Assembly: GCA_000320545.1 (NCBI GenBank)
Contig: ADNK01003381.1
Coordinates: 1 to 64,000, forward strand
Direction: 5' to 3'
DNA: 64,000 bases
DNA from: Bigelowiella natans CCMP2755
Taxonomy: Eukaryota; Cercozoa; Chlorarachniophyceae
Shown here: positions 9,734 through 21,341 of the stretch, piece by piece
How positions within the stretch are numbered: position 1 is the stretch's first letter
Layout: each line of letters opens with the position of its first letter
The notes under the pieces: generated by a model
Databases searched by the model: none
The model's input: the letters and a program-made list of their open reading frames with translations, nothing else
Told to the model about the DNA's origin: nothing
Position numbers and translations under genes: made by a program

Positions 9734-12700
9734 ATGTCACAGCAGCTAGAAGAACAGCAGGACTTTGGCTCGCAGGCCGTGCAAGGGCACGAGCAGAAAC
9801 AGGAAAGGAAGGGCGATACGGACGCTAAGGAAGGAGGAGGAACACCTCCACAGGCACCGCCGGGACCAGCACCCGGGATTAAGAAAGCAGATGCAGCAGC
9901 AGAGGCACTGGAGAACTTCTACGAGGCGGACGACGAGGACGTGGCCGCCGAAAGCAAGAAGGTCGTAATGGCATTACGAGCCTTGCGACCCAGGGCGAGC
10001 AACTACGCCAAACTGAAAGTATCGATAGAATACAAGTATCAGACACATGATGTTTGGGCAGCTATCATGCAGGACATCATGGATTACGAAGCAGACTTAC
10101 CTCCAGAGTGGGCAGCTTTGTTTAGGAACGACGGGGGTCTGGGCGCCTCGCGGGGGACGACCCAGAGCACCGTCAAGCAGCAGCAGCCGGTACAGCGGAA
10201 CACCCAGTTCATGTCTGTTAAAACAGCACCGGTTATGATAACGAAATACAACGGGAAAAGAGGTGAGGCAAGGAGGTGGTGGAAGAACGCTAGGAGTATA
10301 CTCTGCGACTTTACCCCTAACCCCACCGAAAACGACAAGCTCAAATGGCTAGCTATAATAAAGCAAGCCATGGACCTTTACGAGACAGGCAGGACCCGGA
10401 TCAGGCAGCTAGAGAAAATACACACTACAGTTAGTGGGCTACGAGACGTTGAGGCGATAATGAAGGCTTTTGTAAATGAACAGGATGCTAACTCCCTACC
10501 CCAGGCTATTAGAAAATACAGAGCAATGATGCAGCATGAGAGAGAACCTGTTAGAGACTTTGCCACGCGCTTCCAGGATATGATCGACGAACTACATGAT
10601 TTTAATTACAACACAGGTGATGATCAGGCAAGGTTTGAAGAGTTCAAGTTAAAGATAAAGGAATCCACTTACGTTACGGAGAAAGGCTACACCACGATGG
10701 AGGCAGCAGTGCAGGCTATATCCCTACGCGAGCAGGAGCAGGACCGCAAGTTTACCAGCCCTAAGGTACCTGGCATAGGAAACATTAACGCTATTAAGCC
10801 GCAGCGAGACTGGTACAAGGACAGGGAAGGTAACCGACGTTGCGGATACTGCTCACGTAAAGGGAAACACACCGCTAAAGACTGCAGAGACAGGAAAGAA
10901 GGACGACCCAGGATGACGATCAGGCAGCTCAACGAACACTACGAGAAGTTAAAGAGAAAGAAAGGCAGAGGACAAGGATATAACAACAGCAAATGGCAAG
11001 GCAGCAACAACGGGAAGAACAATAAATATAAGAACAAAAAGCAGAACAGTATCAATGCTATACAGCAGCAGATAAACGGAATATTAGATCACCTTAAGCA
11101 GGCGCCGACGAAGACAGCAGTACCAGCAACGCAGGACCAAGACAAGCCCATGACCCTAGACGACATAAAGAACTTAGGAGTATGCAACATTAATGACGAA
11201 GACGCTAACAGGACTATCAAAGTTGCTATGACCAAGGTTAAAGTTAAAGACAGCTACGGAGACTACAAGAAACTACCTGCCCTTTGGGATAGTGGCAGCA
11301 TGCCGAAGTCCTTCATAAGCCTAAGCACAGTAAGAAGGTTAGGACTATTGGATCAAGTGACTAAGAAAGAACGTAAATATGCTCAAGCAGACGGAAGCTC
11401 TTCCATGAAGACCGTCGGTGAGCTAATGCTAAAGCTACAGATACCTGGCAGCGACGCGGAGACCCAAATCAAGACCCGAGTAGCCATGACTTTATCCATG
11501 GAACTACTCCTCGGACAGGATGCCCTAGAAAAATTAGGGGGGATCATATCATTCTACAATCACAAGATATACTTTGCTAAGTTGCCAAAGAAGTCAGGCA
11601 GGACCATCAGCCAGAACATGATACGGCTTGACGAGTGGACCTCTGAGTCAAGCGTTAATGCGTTAGAGTTTATGGACCTAGCGGACAACAAGCTACCTAC
11701 ACCTACCGAGCTACGGAAGAAGAACCCCGGCAAGACCATCCGACAGATAACGGAGCTACTGGACAAGACCCCCCCAGCTGATGATTGGGATATCGACAAA
11801 GGCAAAAAGTACATTAATAAAATATTAAACGAGAAGTACTCTGACATCACCAAGCCGACGACGAAGCCCTCCAGCAAGCTTACCCCAGTAAAGATCGAGC
11901 TAAAGAAGGGATACGAAGAGTGCATCATCAATGACCCAGAACATAGGCGACCGGAAGCGGACTGGGAAAAGATAGAGTGGCAGATCAATGAATGGGCAAA
12001 GGAAGGGAAGATAGAGCCAAGCAACTCACCATGGAACGTGAGACATGTGCTAGCTAAGAAACCTACTTACCCTTTCTTCCGCCTGGCGCACAACTTCATC
12101 CGCCACAACCGAGTAATAAAGAGGATCCAGACACCTACACCAAGGATAGATGACGTTATTGAACACGTCATAGGATACAAATACTACTCTTCCCTAGATA
12201 AAAATGAATCATACATGCAGACACCCATCCACAAAACCTCCCGCCCCATTACCGCGTTCTCCAGCAGGCACAGGAAGTGGCACTTCGTCGTATTCCCTTA
12301 CGGCCTAAGCATATCAGGGGATGCGTTCAGTAGTCAGAACTACAGGGCATACACACATGATGGGATGGCGTCTGTGTTGTGGGTGTTTGTGTTTGTGTAT
12401 GTGGATGATGACATAATATGTACCAACACAGTCGTCGCTCAGATCTTCCTCCTGGAAAATATATTTATTAGGTTTGCACACTTCGGTTTTACTATTAGAC
12501 TGCAGAAGTGTACATTCCTAGCTACAAGAATCAAGTGGTGTGGATATTACCTGGAGCAAGGCCGCATCACCCCAAACCCCGAGAAAGTAGCAGCACTACA
12601 GCAAGCCCCTAAACCTAAGAATGCAAAGGAGTTAAAGTCATTCTTGCAGACTGCAGCTTGGATACTACGTAGGTTCTCCCCTACCTACGCTAGGACTGCA

Positions 12701-14707
12701 GCTGCTTTTACTACTGCTTACCGGAAGGAGAACTCTGTAGGCCTCAGCTTCGCTAAGGTGTGGGCCAAGGCTGGCCTTGATGCCCACTTCGATAACCTAA
12801 TAAAGTTATGCAGCAACACCCTATTGAATGCTAAGCTAGACACTACTAGACCAGCTACCCTATGGACAGACTGGTCTAAGCTAGGTATGGCTGCTGTACT
12901 TACCCAAGACCAGCAGATCATACGGGTGTGGGGCAGGGCCTGCACAGCAGCTGAGGCCAAGTACAGCCCTACAAAAGGAGAGTATAAAGCCATGACTGAG
13001 GCGCAGAGGAAACTAAGATACTACCTGCTGTCGGTGCCCAGCTTCACCTTAATGACTGACCACAAGCCCCTCCTAGGCATCGACCGCAAGCTCGAAGCGC
13101 CTAACGATGAGTATGCAGCTATGAGGGCGGACACGGAAGAGTTTAGGGACAAGAGGACAGTGGTCTACGCACCAGGAGACAAGCAGCTTGCTGACTATTT
13201 CAGCAGGCTGTTCGAAAAGAAAGTCCCTACCCAGGTCACCCCTATGGTTAACGCGATTACCTTCGAGGACGGCGACTTCCTGCCTGAGCCAGAGGAGCTC
13301 CAGCACCTTCAAGAACACCTGGATAAATACAAACACAAGCATGAGGTACTTAGTGATAGGATATATGTATACACTAATAATGTTAGGCGTACCTACGTGC
13401 CACGGCGGACCAGGGGAGCCCTTCTCTTTACCGCCCATGGACCTGCACACGTAGGAGAAAACCATATCACTGCTCTACTCTACCATTACTACTGGCCCTA
13501 CAAGCTAAAAGAGATAAGGACATACCTGCGTGGCTGCAGGTGCTCCAGCTTGAAGGCGGCAGGCGTCGCCACCAAGGAGTCCAGCAAGAGCCGTGCATCT
13601 AAGAAAATCAAAGCAAGGAACTTCTTAGATATCGTGCAAATTGATGTTTATAAGTACGATGGCTATCACTACCTTACCTTCGTTGATGTGGCCACTGGAA
13701 AGTGCTGGGTTAAAAAGATTATCAAGGTCAACGTTGCTAAGAAGAACAAAGGCTTATATAAGCAGAGGCTTACTAACTGCTACCGTACCTGGGAGTCTGA
13801 GCTCCAGGCTATCCCTGATGAAGTTAGCATAAACAAGATACCAAAGAAGTTACATGTGGATAATGAGACCTCTCTTCTACAGCTACCACACCCTAATATT
13901 GATGCCTCACCTGTATACTATGCCCAGTCCAACTCCAAGGTAGAGCGACTCCACCGCACCTTGGCCAACCTAAGCAGGATAAATAGCACCACACCAGACA
14001 AGATACAAGGGTTAGTAAACGACACCTTCACGTCTGGGGGAGGTATCAAGGATAAGGAGAGGGAAGAAGGCGACGACAACGACGACGATACCGAGAGCGA
14101 AGACGAGAAGGTCCCGTACGATGGCCGAGTTCTAAAGGAAGGACAGTATGTTAGGGCCAAGGTAAATCTGAGATCGAGAAATAAACAAGACCCCTTCTGG
14201 GGTGGCGTTGCAAAGGTTACCGAGAGGAAGGGGAGGAAGCAGTACTACATCTATGATGGGAACAGGGTCACCTTGCGCCACATCAGTCACCTAAAGAATT
14301 ATGATATCGGTGAGAAGCTCCTAGAGGATGTTAAAGTAAACCCTACTGTGTGGGAGCGAGCAATGCCTTGTTTAGGACCCCGACCTAAGTTCGATGTGGA
14401 ATATGGAAACAATAAGGTCAGGGTGAACGACGATTGGCGCATGAAGATTGTCTATCTAGGCTACCCTGGATTACGAAATATGGAGAGGGTAGCTATGAAA
14501 ATAAAGGACGGAAAATATCAGCTACTCTACCTAGCTGTTCCCGACTTACCCTTTGAGCACTGGTATAAGGTCCTGGGGGACCTTGATGCAGAGGGCTGGT
14601 ATGGACACGAACCTAAGGACGAAGGTGAGTTCTGGGTAAGCGACAAAGGAGATAAGGTTAGAGAGGAATCTATTACCTGGTGGTTGGTGAAGTTCCGAAA
14701 GCGATGA
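9734..14707 (+). CDS. Gag-Pol polyprotein of Ty3/gypsy-type retrotransposon, 1657 aa
   Basis: One open frame encodes all functions. In order: a gag-like helical region (about residues 150-340), a zinc knuckle at about 372-386 with spacing CX2CX5HX4C (one residue longer than usual), an aspartic protease with WDSGS near residue 520 and LLLGQDAL further on, a reverse transcriptase with VYVDDDI near residue 890, and an RNase H (TDWS, GEYKAM, LMTDHKPL). The integrase has an HH then CxC finger (usually CxxC) and catalytic Asp, Asp and Glu in QIDVY, HVDNE and KVERLHR. A GPY/F-like module (DPFWGGVAKV) follows, then about 110 further residues I cannot assign. No frameshift separates gag and pol. Nothing interrupts the frame, consistent with an active copy. 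Confidence 0.93.
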   Translation: MSQQLEEQQDFGSQAVQGHEQKQERKGDTDAKEGGGTPPQAPPGPAPGIKKADAAAEALENFYEADDEDVAAESKKVVMALRALRPRASNYAKLKVSIEYKYQTHDVWAAIMQDIMDYEADLPPEWAALFRNDGGLGASRGTTQSTVKQQQPVQRNTQFMSVKTAPVMITKYNGKRGEARRWWKNARSILCDFTPNPTENDKLKWLAIIKQAMDLYETGRTRIRQLEKIHTTVSGLRDVEAIMKAFVNEQDANSLPQAIRKYRAMMQHEREPVRDFATRFQDMIDELHDFNYNTGDDQARFEEFKLKIKESTYVTEKGYTTMEAAVQAISLREQEQDRKFTSPKVPGIGNINAIKPQRDWYKDREGNRRCGYCSRKGKHTAKDCRDRKEGRPRMTIRQLNEHYEKLKRKKGRGQGYNNSKWQGSNNGKNNKYKNKKQNSINAIQQQINGILDHLKQAPTKTAVPATQDQDKPMTLDDIKNLGVCNINDEDANRTIKVAMTKVKVKDSYGDYKKLPALWDSGSMPKSFISLSTVRRLGLLDQVTKKERKYAQADGSSSMKTVGELMLKLQIPGSDAETQIKTRVAMTLSMELLLGQDALEKLGGIISFYNHKIYFAKLPKKSGRTISQNMIRLDEWTSESSVNALEFMDLADNKLPTPTELRKKNPGKTIRQITELLDKTPPADDWDIDKGKKYINKILNEKYSDITKPTTKPSSKLTPVKIELKKGYEECIINDPEHRRPEADWEKIEWQINEWAKEGKIEPSNSPWNVRHVLAKKPTYPFFRLAHNFIRHNRVIKRIQTPTPRIDDVIEHVIGYKYYSSLDKNESYMQTPIHKTSRPITAFSSRHRKWHFVVFPYGLSISGDAFSSQNYRAYTHDGMASVLWVFVFVYVDDDIICTNTVVAQIFLLENIFIRFAHFGFTIRLQKCTFLATRIKWCGYYLEQGRITPNPEKVAALQQAPKPKNAKELKSFLQTAAWILRRFSPTYARTAAAFTTAYRKENSVGLSFAKVWAKAGLDAHFDNLIKLCSNTLLNAKLDTTRPATLWTDWSKLGMAAVLTQDQQIIRVWGRACTAAEAKYSPTKGEYKAMTEAQRKLRYYLLSVPSFTLMTDHKPLLGIDRKLEAPNDEYAAMRADTEEFRDKRTVVYAPGDKQLADYFSRLFEKKVPTQVTPMVNAITFEDGDFLPEPEELQHLQEHLDKYKHKHEVLSDRIYVYTNNVRRTYVPRRTRGALLFTAHGPAHVGENHITALLYHYYWPYKLKEIRTYLRGCRCSSLKAAGVATKESSKSRASKKIKARNFLDIVQIDVYKYDGYHYLTFVDVATGKCWVKKIIKVNVAKKNKGLYKQRLTNCYRTWESELQAIPDEVSINKIPKKLHVDNETSLLQLPHPNIDASPVYYAQSNSKVERLHRTLANLSRINSTTPDKIQGLVNDTFTSGGGIKDKEREEGDDNDDDTESEDEKVPYDGRVLKEGQYVRAKVNLRSRNKQDPFWGGVAKVTERKGRKQYYIYDGNRVTLRHISHLKNYDIGEKLLEDVKVNPTVWERAMPCLGPRPKFDVEYGNNKVRVNDDWRMKIVYLGYPGLRNMERVAMKIKDGKYQLLYLAVPDLPFEHWYKVLGDLDAEGWYGHEPKDEGEFWVSDKGDKVREESITWWLVKFRKR

Positions 14708-14750
14708 AGGTCTAAGGGAATAAGGAAGGAAGGAAGGAGCAACGTGACTT

Positions 14751-14758
14751 GGGGGAGG
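14751..14758 (+). other. Polypurine tract
   Basis: GGGGGAGG directly before the TG of the 3' LTR, the normal plus-strand priming site. Confidence 0.8.
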
Positions 14759-15084
14759 TGTAGCGCGTACCACTACGCGGGCACAAGTCACGTGCGACAA
14801 CAAAGGGGTTGTCGCGGATATAGAATATAGATAACGTAGATATTAATACAGCATAGGCACGTGGGTTCCGGCGGGACTCATGGCAGCACACCGGAAGTGT
14901 GCTGCCCCACGTGCGGCGGCATTCGCGAAAGCTTCGCGAATGATTACGCAGTGCACGATTTAATAAAAATATAATCTTTAATAAAAATAAACACAACTCT
15001 TCAAAAGGAAGCAAACGTGCCTTTCCCCCCCCCTGCCTACTTGTGCACGTAGCGCCTCGGCCTGTGAACACCTTACGCGCAACA
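14759..15084 (+). repeat. 3' LTR
   Basis: Same 326-bp length as the 5' LTR and no difference seen by eye. It is followed by GGTG, the target-site duplicate. Confidence 0.95.
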
Positions 15085-15540
15085 GGTGCGTGCACGTACG
15101 TGCGAGCGCCGTCGCATCTTTCGCTAGATCTAACAACGATGCTGGCTATGCTAGCTGGTGTTGGTTGGCACATCGCAGCACATCGCATGTGATCATGCGC
15201 ACGCGCGGTCTAGCGGTGCGCATGAGTAGAATCGAATCATTCGATCGAGCGTCGTCATCATTTGTGCGCAAGCTAGCTAGCTGGCGCAATGATTCATTTT
15301 GACATAAAGAGCTTGCTAGCCTGATCATGGATGCAAGCGCACATGCACAGTCTTGCTAGCTTGCGCCGCATGCGACTATAGTGTGTATATGTGATGCGGG
15401 ATAACACGTGTGCTACCTATGCTGTATGTTACACACGCCGGCATTGGTATCAGCGCTGGATCGCGTGTGCGCAATCTATCTACGCGGGCTCCCATCCGTA
15501 AAATGCCATTGCATTAATTGCGCATGCAAACGAGGCGTGG
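15085..15540. other. CTAG/CATG-rich island, right part
   Basis: Continues the island interrupted by the retrotransposon: repeated GCTAGCTAG, TGATCATG, GCGCATG and CGATCGA words and no coding frame. No gene seen. Confidence 0.6.
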
Positions 15541-16321
15541 AAAATACATACGACCTGCAGCAAGTTCGTACATAAGTAATATCGACGAACAATGTTTATC
15601 ATTGACGTCGGTTATTACAATAAACATAAACCGGTGATACTCGCTCAGGGAAATAATAAATCACTGTTCTACCAGAGAATGAACCAAATGCTAACGTAAC
15701 CCAATGTGCCACCATCAAAGTTGACAACATCATTTCTTATTCATGTACACGCCATAATGAGACTAGTCTCGACATCTCAATGACTTCCAAAAAATAAAAG
15801 ATATTTTATGCTACGATATGAGCACACGCTTAGACATTTCAATAGGCGATAGGTATACATACATCTACACTAAATGTACCTTGAAAAAAACAAAACGAAA
15901 AACTGCTTTCTTCATAGAAAAGCAACAGTACTGAAACGACTTTGAGGGTCAGTGCTGCAAAATTAAGCACGCATACACACACAAGTATCATGAACAAGCG
16001 CCTCCCCTCGTCAAAATGTAAGGAAGTGCGCACGTGGTAGTGAGGCTACTGCTGCAACACTACACCATGGTCCTGTGCGTATCTGCTCGCATTTCGCACC
16101 GAACATAAGCATTAATGTGAGAGGATATTGGTTTAATATGGACAAATAAGTACGATAAAAAAATAAATAAAAAATAACACCGCAAACTTTCCGATGTTAA
16201 TCTCCACCAATGGATTCGTCAAAAGAGTGGACGGGGAGAATCACGATCCGGTGTGCCGACTATGGACGGCAGGCCATTATTCAAAAAATTAGGCGATTGA
16301 GTTGCCAATACGACACACCGT
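15541..16321. other. Intergenic, nothing recognised
   Basis: AT-rich and A-rich sequence downstream of the HMG-box gene. The only open frames are short and without protein-like composition. Confidence 0.5.
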
Positions 16322-18603
16322 TCAAAAGTGGATTTCTCCGAATAAGCAAGGAGACGTTTCTTCGCCTCCTCCTCCTCCTCCTCCTCCTCCTCCTCCTCCT
16401 CCCCGCCCATTCTCAGGCCCATCCCCGCTGTAATAAGAGAGTTGGTCGAGAGCTACATCCAGCTCGCTGCTCACAAAGCAGTCCCTGATGTCGGGAATAA
16501 CAACTCCCACGTTGCAGCAATCCCCAAAGCCATAATGCCCACTTGCGTAATCCGTAGCAGCGTCGTCGTCATCCATCATCGAGTCGAAACTTCCATTTGA
16601 ATCTAACCGAGGGAGCTCTCGCCCTGTGCCCCGGATCGGCATGTCGCCAGCACGAGCTCTTGCCTCCGGAGAGTCAATGTTAGCTGTACGGTTCCTGCTG
16701 CTATCGAACCTCGCTAGTTTATGGGCTTTTCCATCGGCGGTGCCGCGGATGGGATTTATCACCGCAGCAATGTTGCGTTTATTCTGATGGGCGCGGATTC
16801 GGTTCAATGACAGGTCGCAGACCTGTTCCACGATGCTCGACGCCGCCTCCATCGTGCTCTCCCCAGTTGAGGAAGTGCTGAAGGAATTAACGTCGGGAGA
16901 AGTCCTGGCCATCTCTCGTAGGAAGGAGGAGCGAAGTTCCCACCCCTCCTCATTGTGCAGACCTTTGCCGTCGTTGAAATCAAACAGCCCCGCATCTTTA
17001 TGCCAACCGAAAGGATTAGTTGCGGCGCTGGTTCTTCCTTCTCTAGGCTGTCGAACAGGATCAGCAACAAGCTGCATGGTCGGTAGCAGTGGCATACTGC
17101 GAGTATGAGCTGCCTCAGGGGAGGCAGGTACATGCATCGGTTGTCGCAGCTCAGGCCTCTCGGAACCCTCCTTGAGCGGTGAGGAGGAGGGAGACCGCCC
17201 ACTCCGATCTTGCTTCTTTTGCTTCGTCGTCTTCCGACGATTGACTGCTCTCTTCCTCCTCCTCTGGCACTTTTTGTTGTTGTTGTTGGTGGTGGTGGTG
17301 CTGCTGCTTCGAGGGAGGTCAGATCTCCCGACCGAAGAAGAGGAATCTGAGAAATTCAGCTGTAGCGGCGACATCAAGGTCTGCGAGGAGAGACGGTGTG
17401 GGGATGGCGTCTCAGACGGAGTCCAAGATTGAGGAGAACTGCCGGCCGCAGGGCGTGAGGCAGAATGAGCCGCTACTGTAGCCTCTTGAAGCAGCCTCTG
17501 CATCAGCCCCTCGTGAGACTTTTGAGGGGTGTTTGTTGCAGCATCCTTGGTGGGCTTTGAAGGATTCTGCTGCTCGCTCCTATTTCGCCTGGGGATATTG
17601 AGAGTCTCCCTAACCTTGTTTAGATATCGTTGGTTCTCGTTCTTATATCGGACCTGGTCTTGCTGCGCGAGGTCGTAATATGGCTGACGGGCCAAAAACA
17701 CAATCAAGCTTCGAAACGGGGTATAAATTCGAGATGTATTGGTGATTTATGGAGGAATAGAGTACGAATTTTGCCAGCGGGCAGTCGTAGGGCATCATCG
17801 GAAACTCTCACAAAACTGTTTAAATTTCAGGATCTATTTCGTAGGATCTCTCGCTTCAATGACAACACCTTACGCTCCAAGCACGACAGGCCCTTCCAAA
17901 TCTTTCCGATCGATTTAGCCAAGCACTGGCGCGGCATCTGGCAGTTATGTCCCATTTAAAATTAATTTAGGTTCAAGCTATCGATAAATTAGGGAAGATA
18001 TATGAGTTCTGAATAGCAACCTCGGGTTTGTTCACGTACGAGCGCATCATGATAACCTGAAAGAAATTGTAGGCCGTTTTGGCAGCCCTTGGAGGGAGAA
18101 ACAGGGGAAGGGATGTTAAATGTCAATGATCTGAATGAACGACGAGAAGAGGAAAGAACTTCTTTACGTAAGCTACATCGAAAGAAGTAATCGACAGGAA
18201 CACTGGTTTACTTTGGGGGCTTTGCCTTTTCCTTGCGCTTGCTCGCCTTCTTTCGAAACTTCGGCCTATTTGACTGAGCGGAACTGCTTGAGTCTGGCAT
18301 CTGTAAATCGAAATGTAAAGCGTTATCGCTCATCAAAATTACCAAAACTGTTCCTCGCTGTTCCGACTAGCGGCTTGCACCGACCAACTTCGAGGGTTAC
18401 ACAGCTAGAGAGGTGGACTCAACCTGTTGGAGAGGAGCGATCGAAGATACTTGCTGATGTGTGACGTTGCTGAGCTCTGTTGCTCGGGCTGCAGGATGAC
18501 GTTGAGAGGCCAGATGGAGGAAATCCGGATTGTTGAGTGAGGAGGGGGTTGGTAAGGTTTTCCTCTGTTTACCCGTAAATCCGAGACACCGAACGCGGGC
18601 CAT
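16322..18603 (-). CDS. HMG-box DNA-binding protein, about 588 aa, 5 exons
   Basis: Start ATG at 18603; exons 18424-18603, 18212-18300, 18021-18087, 17869-17937 and 16322-17683, all joining in phase. After a basic Lys/Arg segment (FRKKASKRKEK) comes one HMG box at about residues 88-165, spread over exons 2-5: KTAYNFFQ in helix 1, LAKSIGKIWKGLS in helix 2, PYYDLAQQDQVRYKNE in helix 3. The remaining 430 residues are Ser/Thr/Pro-rich and disordered, with an Asn run, a nuclear-localisation-like basic patch (QRRRKRAVNRRK) and a 13-Gly tract near the C-terminus encoded by a GGA repeat at 16364-16401. It probably acts in the nucleus as an architectural or regulatory DNA-binding protein. It is divergent from the gene starting at 20167. 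Confidence 0.88.
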
Positions 18604-20166
18604 TTTTGCCAGATACCGCTTTCTTATGATAAATTCGGTATAAAATACATTCCCTTTTCGTGATCTCGGGCTTGCTGCTGCTACAAACCTCTAAAGTCCT
18701 TCCTGCAGTGGAGCACTACACAGCAGTCAGCCACGTCACAACCCGACTGGATTTTTGCGCTCATAGAAAAACAGAGGAAAGCAGGCGAGTCGGCCTTGTC
18801 TCTTCTGCCTAAACGCCTGACTTTCTCACTCGATTGACGCGTCACGTAGATATTTCCTGGGCGGAAACTCTCCTGGCATTAAATCAGTAGAAGCAAATGG
18901 GAGTCCATTTTGTAATTGCTGTGCTGAGATATTTGAATACGGTACCGCGAATAACGAGAAACCGTCCCATATACATCTGGGCGGAATCGCCTAAAATCGG
19001 ACTTTGATCTCCCCTAATAACTTCCATACCCCTCGTGCTCGACCTGATGTGGGGGCGCTTTTCTTCGGCGATTTTACCTTAGACTAGGCTGTCCACAGCT
19101 CATCATCTTGGACTGCGGGTGACCGTGGCCAGGTCGCGGTTTAGTACTTTGCAGTAATTTCCAGCTGTGCTCGCAGGAGCAAAACCCTCTGCGACTTGTC
19201 GGCGGCGCCTTTTCCTTCCTAAAATTGAGGGATGAGAGACCACTGTGAAAAGCTGATGATGGTGATGCACGATGCAGACAGACACGTGCGCTAAACGTGC
19301 CAGACCTTGACGCAGAGCGACAATGAGAAGAATGCTAGTTACACTCATCCTAGAACATTCTGGGAGAGCAAGCTTTCTTTGCTAAACGGCGGTATGAAAA
19401 AACAATTTCGGCCACTGTGGCTGCTTGCGCGCACACAATCGCCGCTATTTTTTTCCTAGCACGTATCTGTAGATATTCCCCCAACAAAATTTGTGTGAAA
19501 TTTCACAAAATATTTTTACAAATGTGAGTGAAGTTTCTCGCATTATATTTGTTCTAAAATGCTAAGCGCAATCTCGGGTCAGACCGAGCAGGTTGATGTG
19601 GCCTGGGAAGGCCCCGCGCGGTGATCGTAGACCAGCTACTTTCCCTCTCTACCCGTGAGGGGGGATTCGGCAAGATGCAGAGTCTCTGCACTTTGCTTGT
19701 GCTCTCCTTGCCTGGAGGGGGAAGCAGGGCAGCCGCAATAACGCCACATGGAATCGGGTGACGAGAGAAGGCGATTTTGGGCCAGAGTATGGAACATCTG
19801 ATTTATTTGCTTTTTGTAGTGGCAAGAGCTCTCGGGTGCCTTCATTCACGATGGCTCATGGGGACGTCCAATACTCAGCGCTTCGTGTGAGGCGAAGGTG
19901 ACTCATATTCTGACTTTGGGTGCAGCAGTACTCTGGGGCTGTGCAAAGGGCCCAGTTGCTCACTCAATTCCTACTAAGAATGCGTTTTCACTCGCACCAA
20001 TATATTAGAATGCCCCCCTCCCACGCGCGGGACATTTACACCGACGAATACGACTCGTAAGCCTCCTCATTCAAATCCTCGTCCCCTCCCCTGCTCTCCT
20101 AAATACCCTGAAAGACGAAACCGTTTCTCTCTTCCGAGGCGCGAAGATAACAACACTTTTTACGAC
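18604..20166. promoter_or_regulatory. Long divergent intergenic region
   Basis: Lies between the starts of the HMG-box gene (-) and the low-complexity gene (+). Open frames inside (for example 19103-19348 and 19636-19849, both -) are short and unsupported. No exact TGTCGCA word was seen here, unlike other divergent spacers. Confidence 0.4.
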
Positions 20167-21279
20167 ATGGCAGATGGGATAAGCTCAAGTACCAAGGCGA
20201 TGACGAGGAAGCACGCGCTGCAAGGTCCGTTGTCCGTGAACAGTATTGTAAGATAACATTCTAAGCTCAACTCCTTTCGATACTCGCCCCCCCGCCCCTC
20301 CTATCCTATGTAATGTCCTCTCCAGAATCCGATACGAAAACCGGATGAGGCTGAAGAAGATGGTTCAGAAATGGGTGGTACCGTCGATGGTAAGACGCAC
20401 CTACACACACACACACACACACACGCACGCACACACACACGCACACACACAAAATACTTCAGCTATCTACATATTATATTAGAATTGTAGTCGTGCAAAA
20501 ATTTATCGCTATATAGACCGTGCGACTTACGCTAGTAGCTACATGAGAATAACGCCGCTGATCGGTGCTTTCGAATATGGCCTCCTCTTAGATTGGGATC
20601 ACAATTCTAAATGCCGTCGCGGACATCGGTACTTTCGCATACAAACACGCACACACAGCCGCAAAATAATTTGAAATAACACGACCTATAATATTCGAGG
20701 AGGGGGGGGGGAGTACTAAAACGATATGAGATCTTACCACCCCTTTCTCTTCCGCGATATTACTTGACGATAACGAATGCTATTGCGACAACATCAGCCA
20801 CTTCGTCACAAAGAAGTTCCGCGCCGTTTCCCCTGGTAATCGACAACGAATCCGCGGCAAGATATAGCTGGGACAGTAGCTTTGGAGAAACAACAACAGC
20901 AATAGATTTAGAAAATGCATGCCAAATCGAGCAAAGTAGCATTGGCGCTGGGGATAACCATCATATATTCATCGTTGCTACGATGTCAATATATCATACA
21001 TTCCCCTGCTAAGAAAGTGGCATTATCATCAGGCAAGCGTGGAAGGAGGGGGGGAGGGTGGCTCGTCCGGCTGGTATGCTGATGTCGGCGGAACCCCAAT
21101 ACGGGTAAACTGAGGAGCTGTGTAGTTGTCATGTGCACACTTTCTGCTGTTGATCGTAAATCAGAGGATCAGGGGGATGATGCATTCGCTGACAATCATT
21201 TACGTATACATACCTTTAGAATATGATGCCCATCTAAACACACTCGCACACAAACACACGCACGCGCGCGCGCACATAA

Positions 21280-21341
<62 letters not shown>

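Larger units (their letters stand above)
9365..15088 (+). mobile_element. Complete Ty3/gypsy-type LTR retrotransposon
   Basis: Two 326-bp LTRs (9369-9694 and 14759-15084), both starting TG and ending CA, flank one uninterrupted gag-pol frame. A 4-bp target duplication GGTG sits at 9365-9368 and 15085-15088. A polypurine tract GGGGGAGG (14751-14758) directly precedes the 3' LTR. The LTRs look identical by eye over their whole length, so the insertion is recent and the copy may be autonomous. The order protease, reverse transcriptase, RNase H, integrase in the polyprotein makes it Ty3/gypsy rather than copia. Confidence 0.95.
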
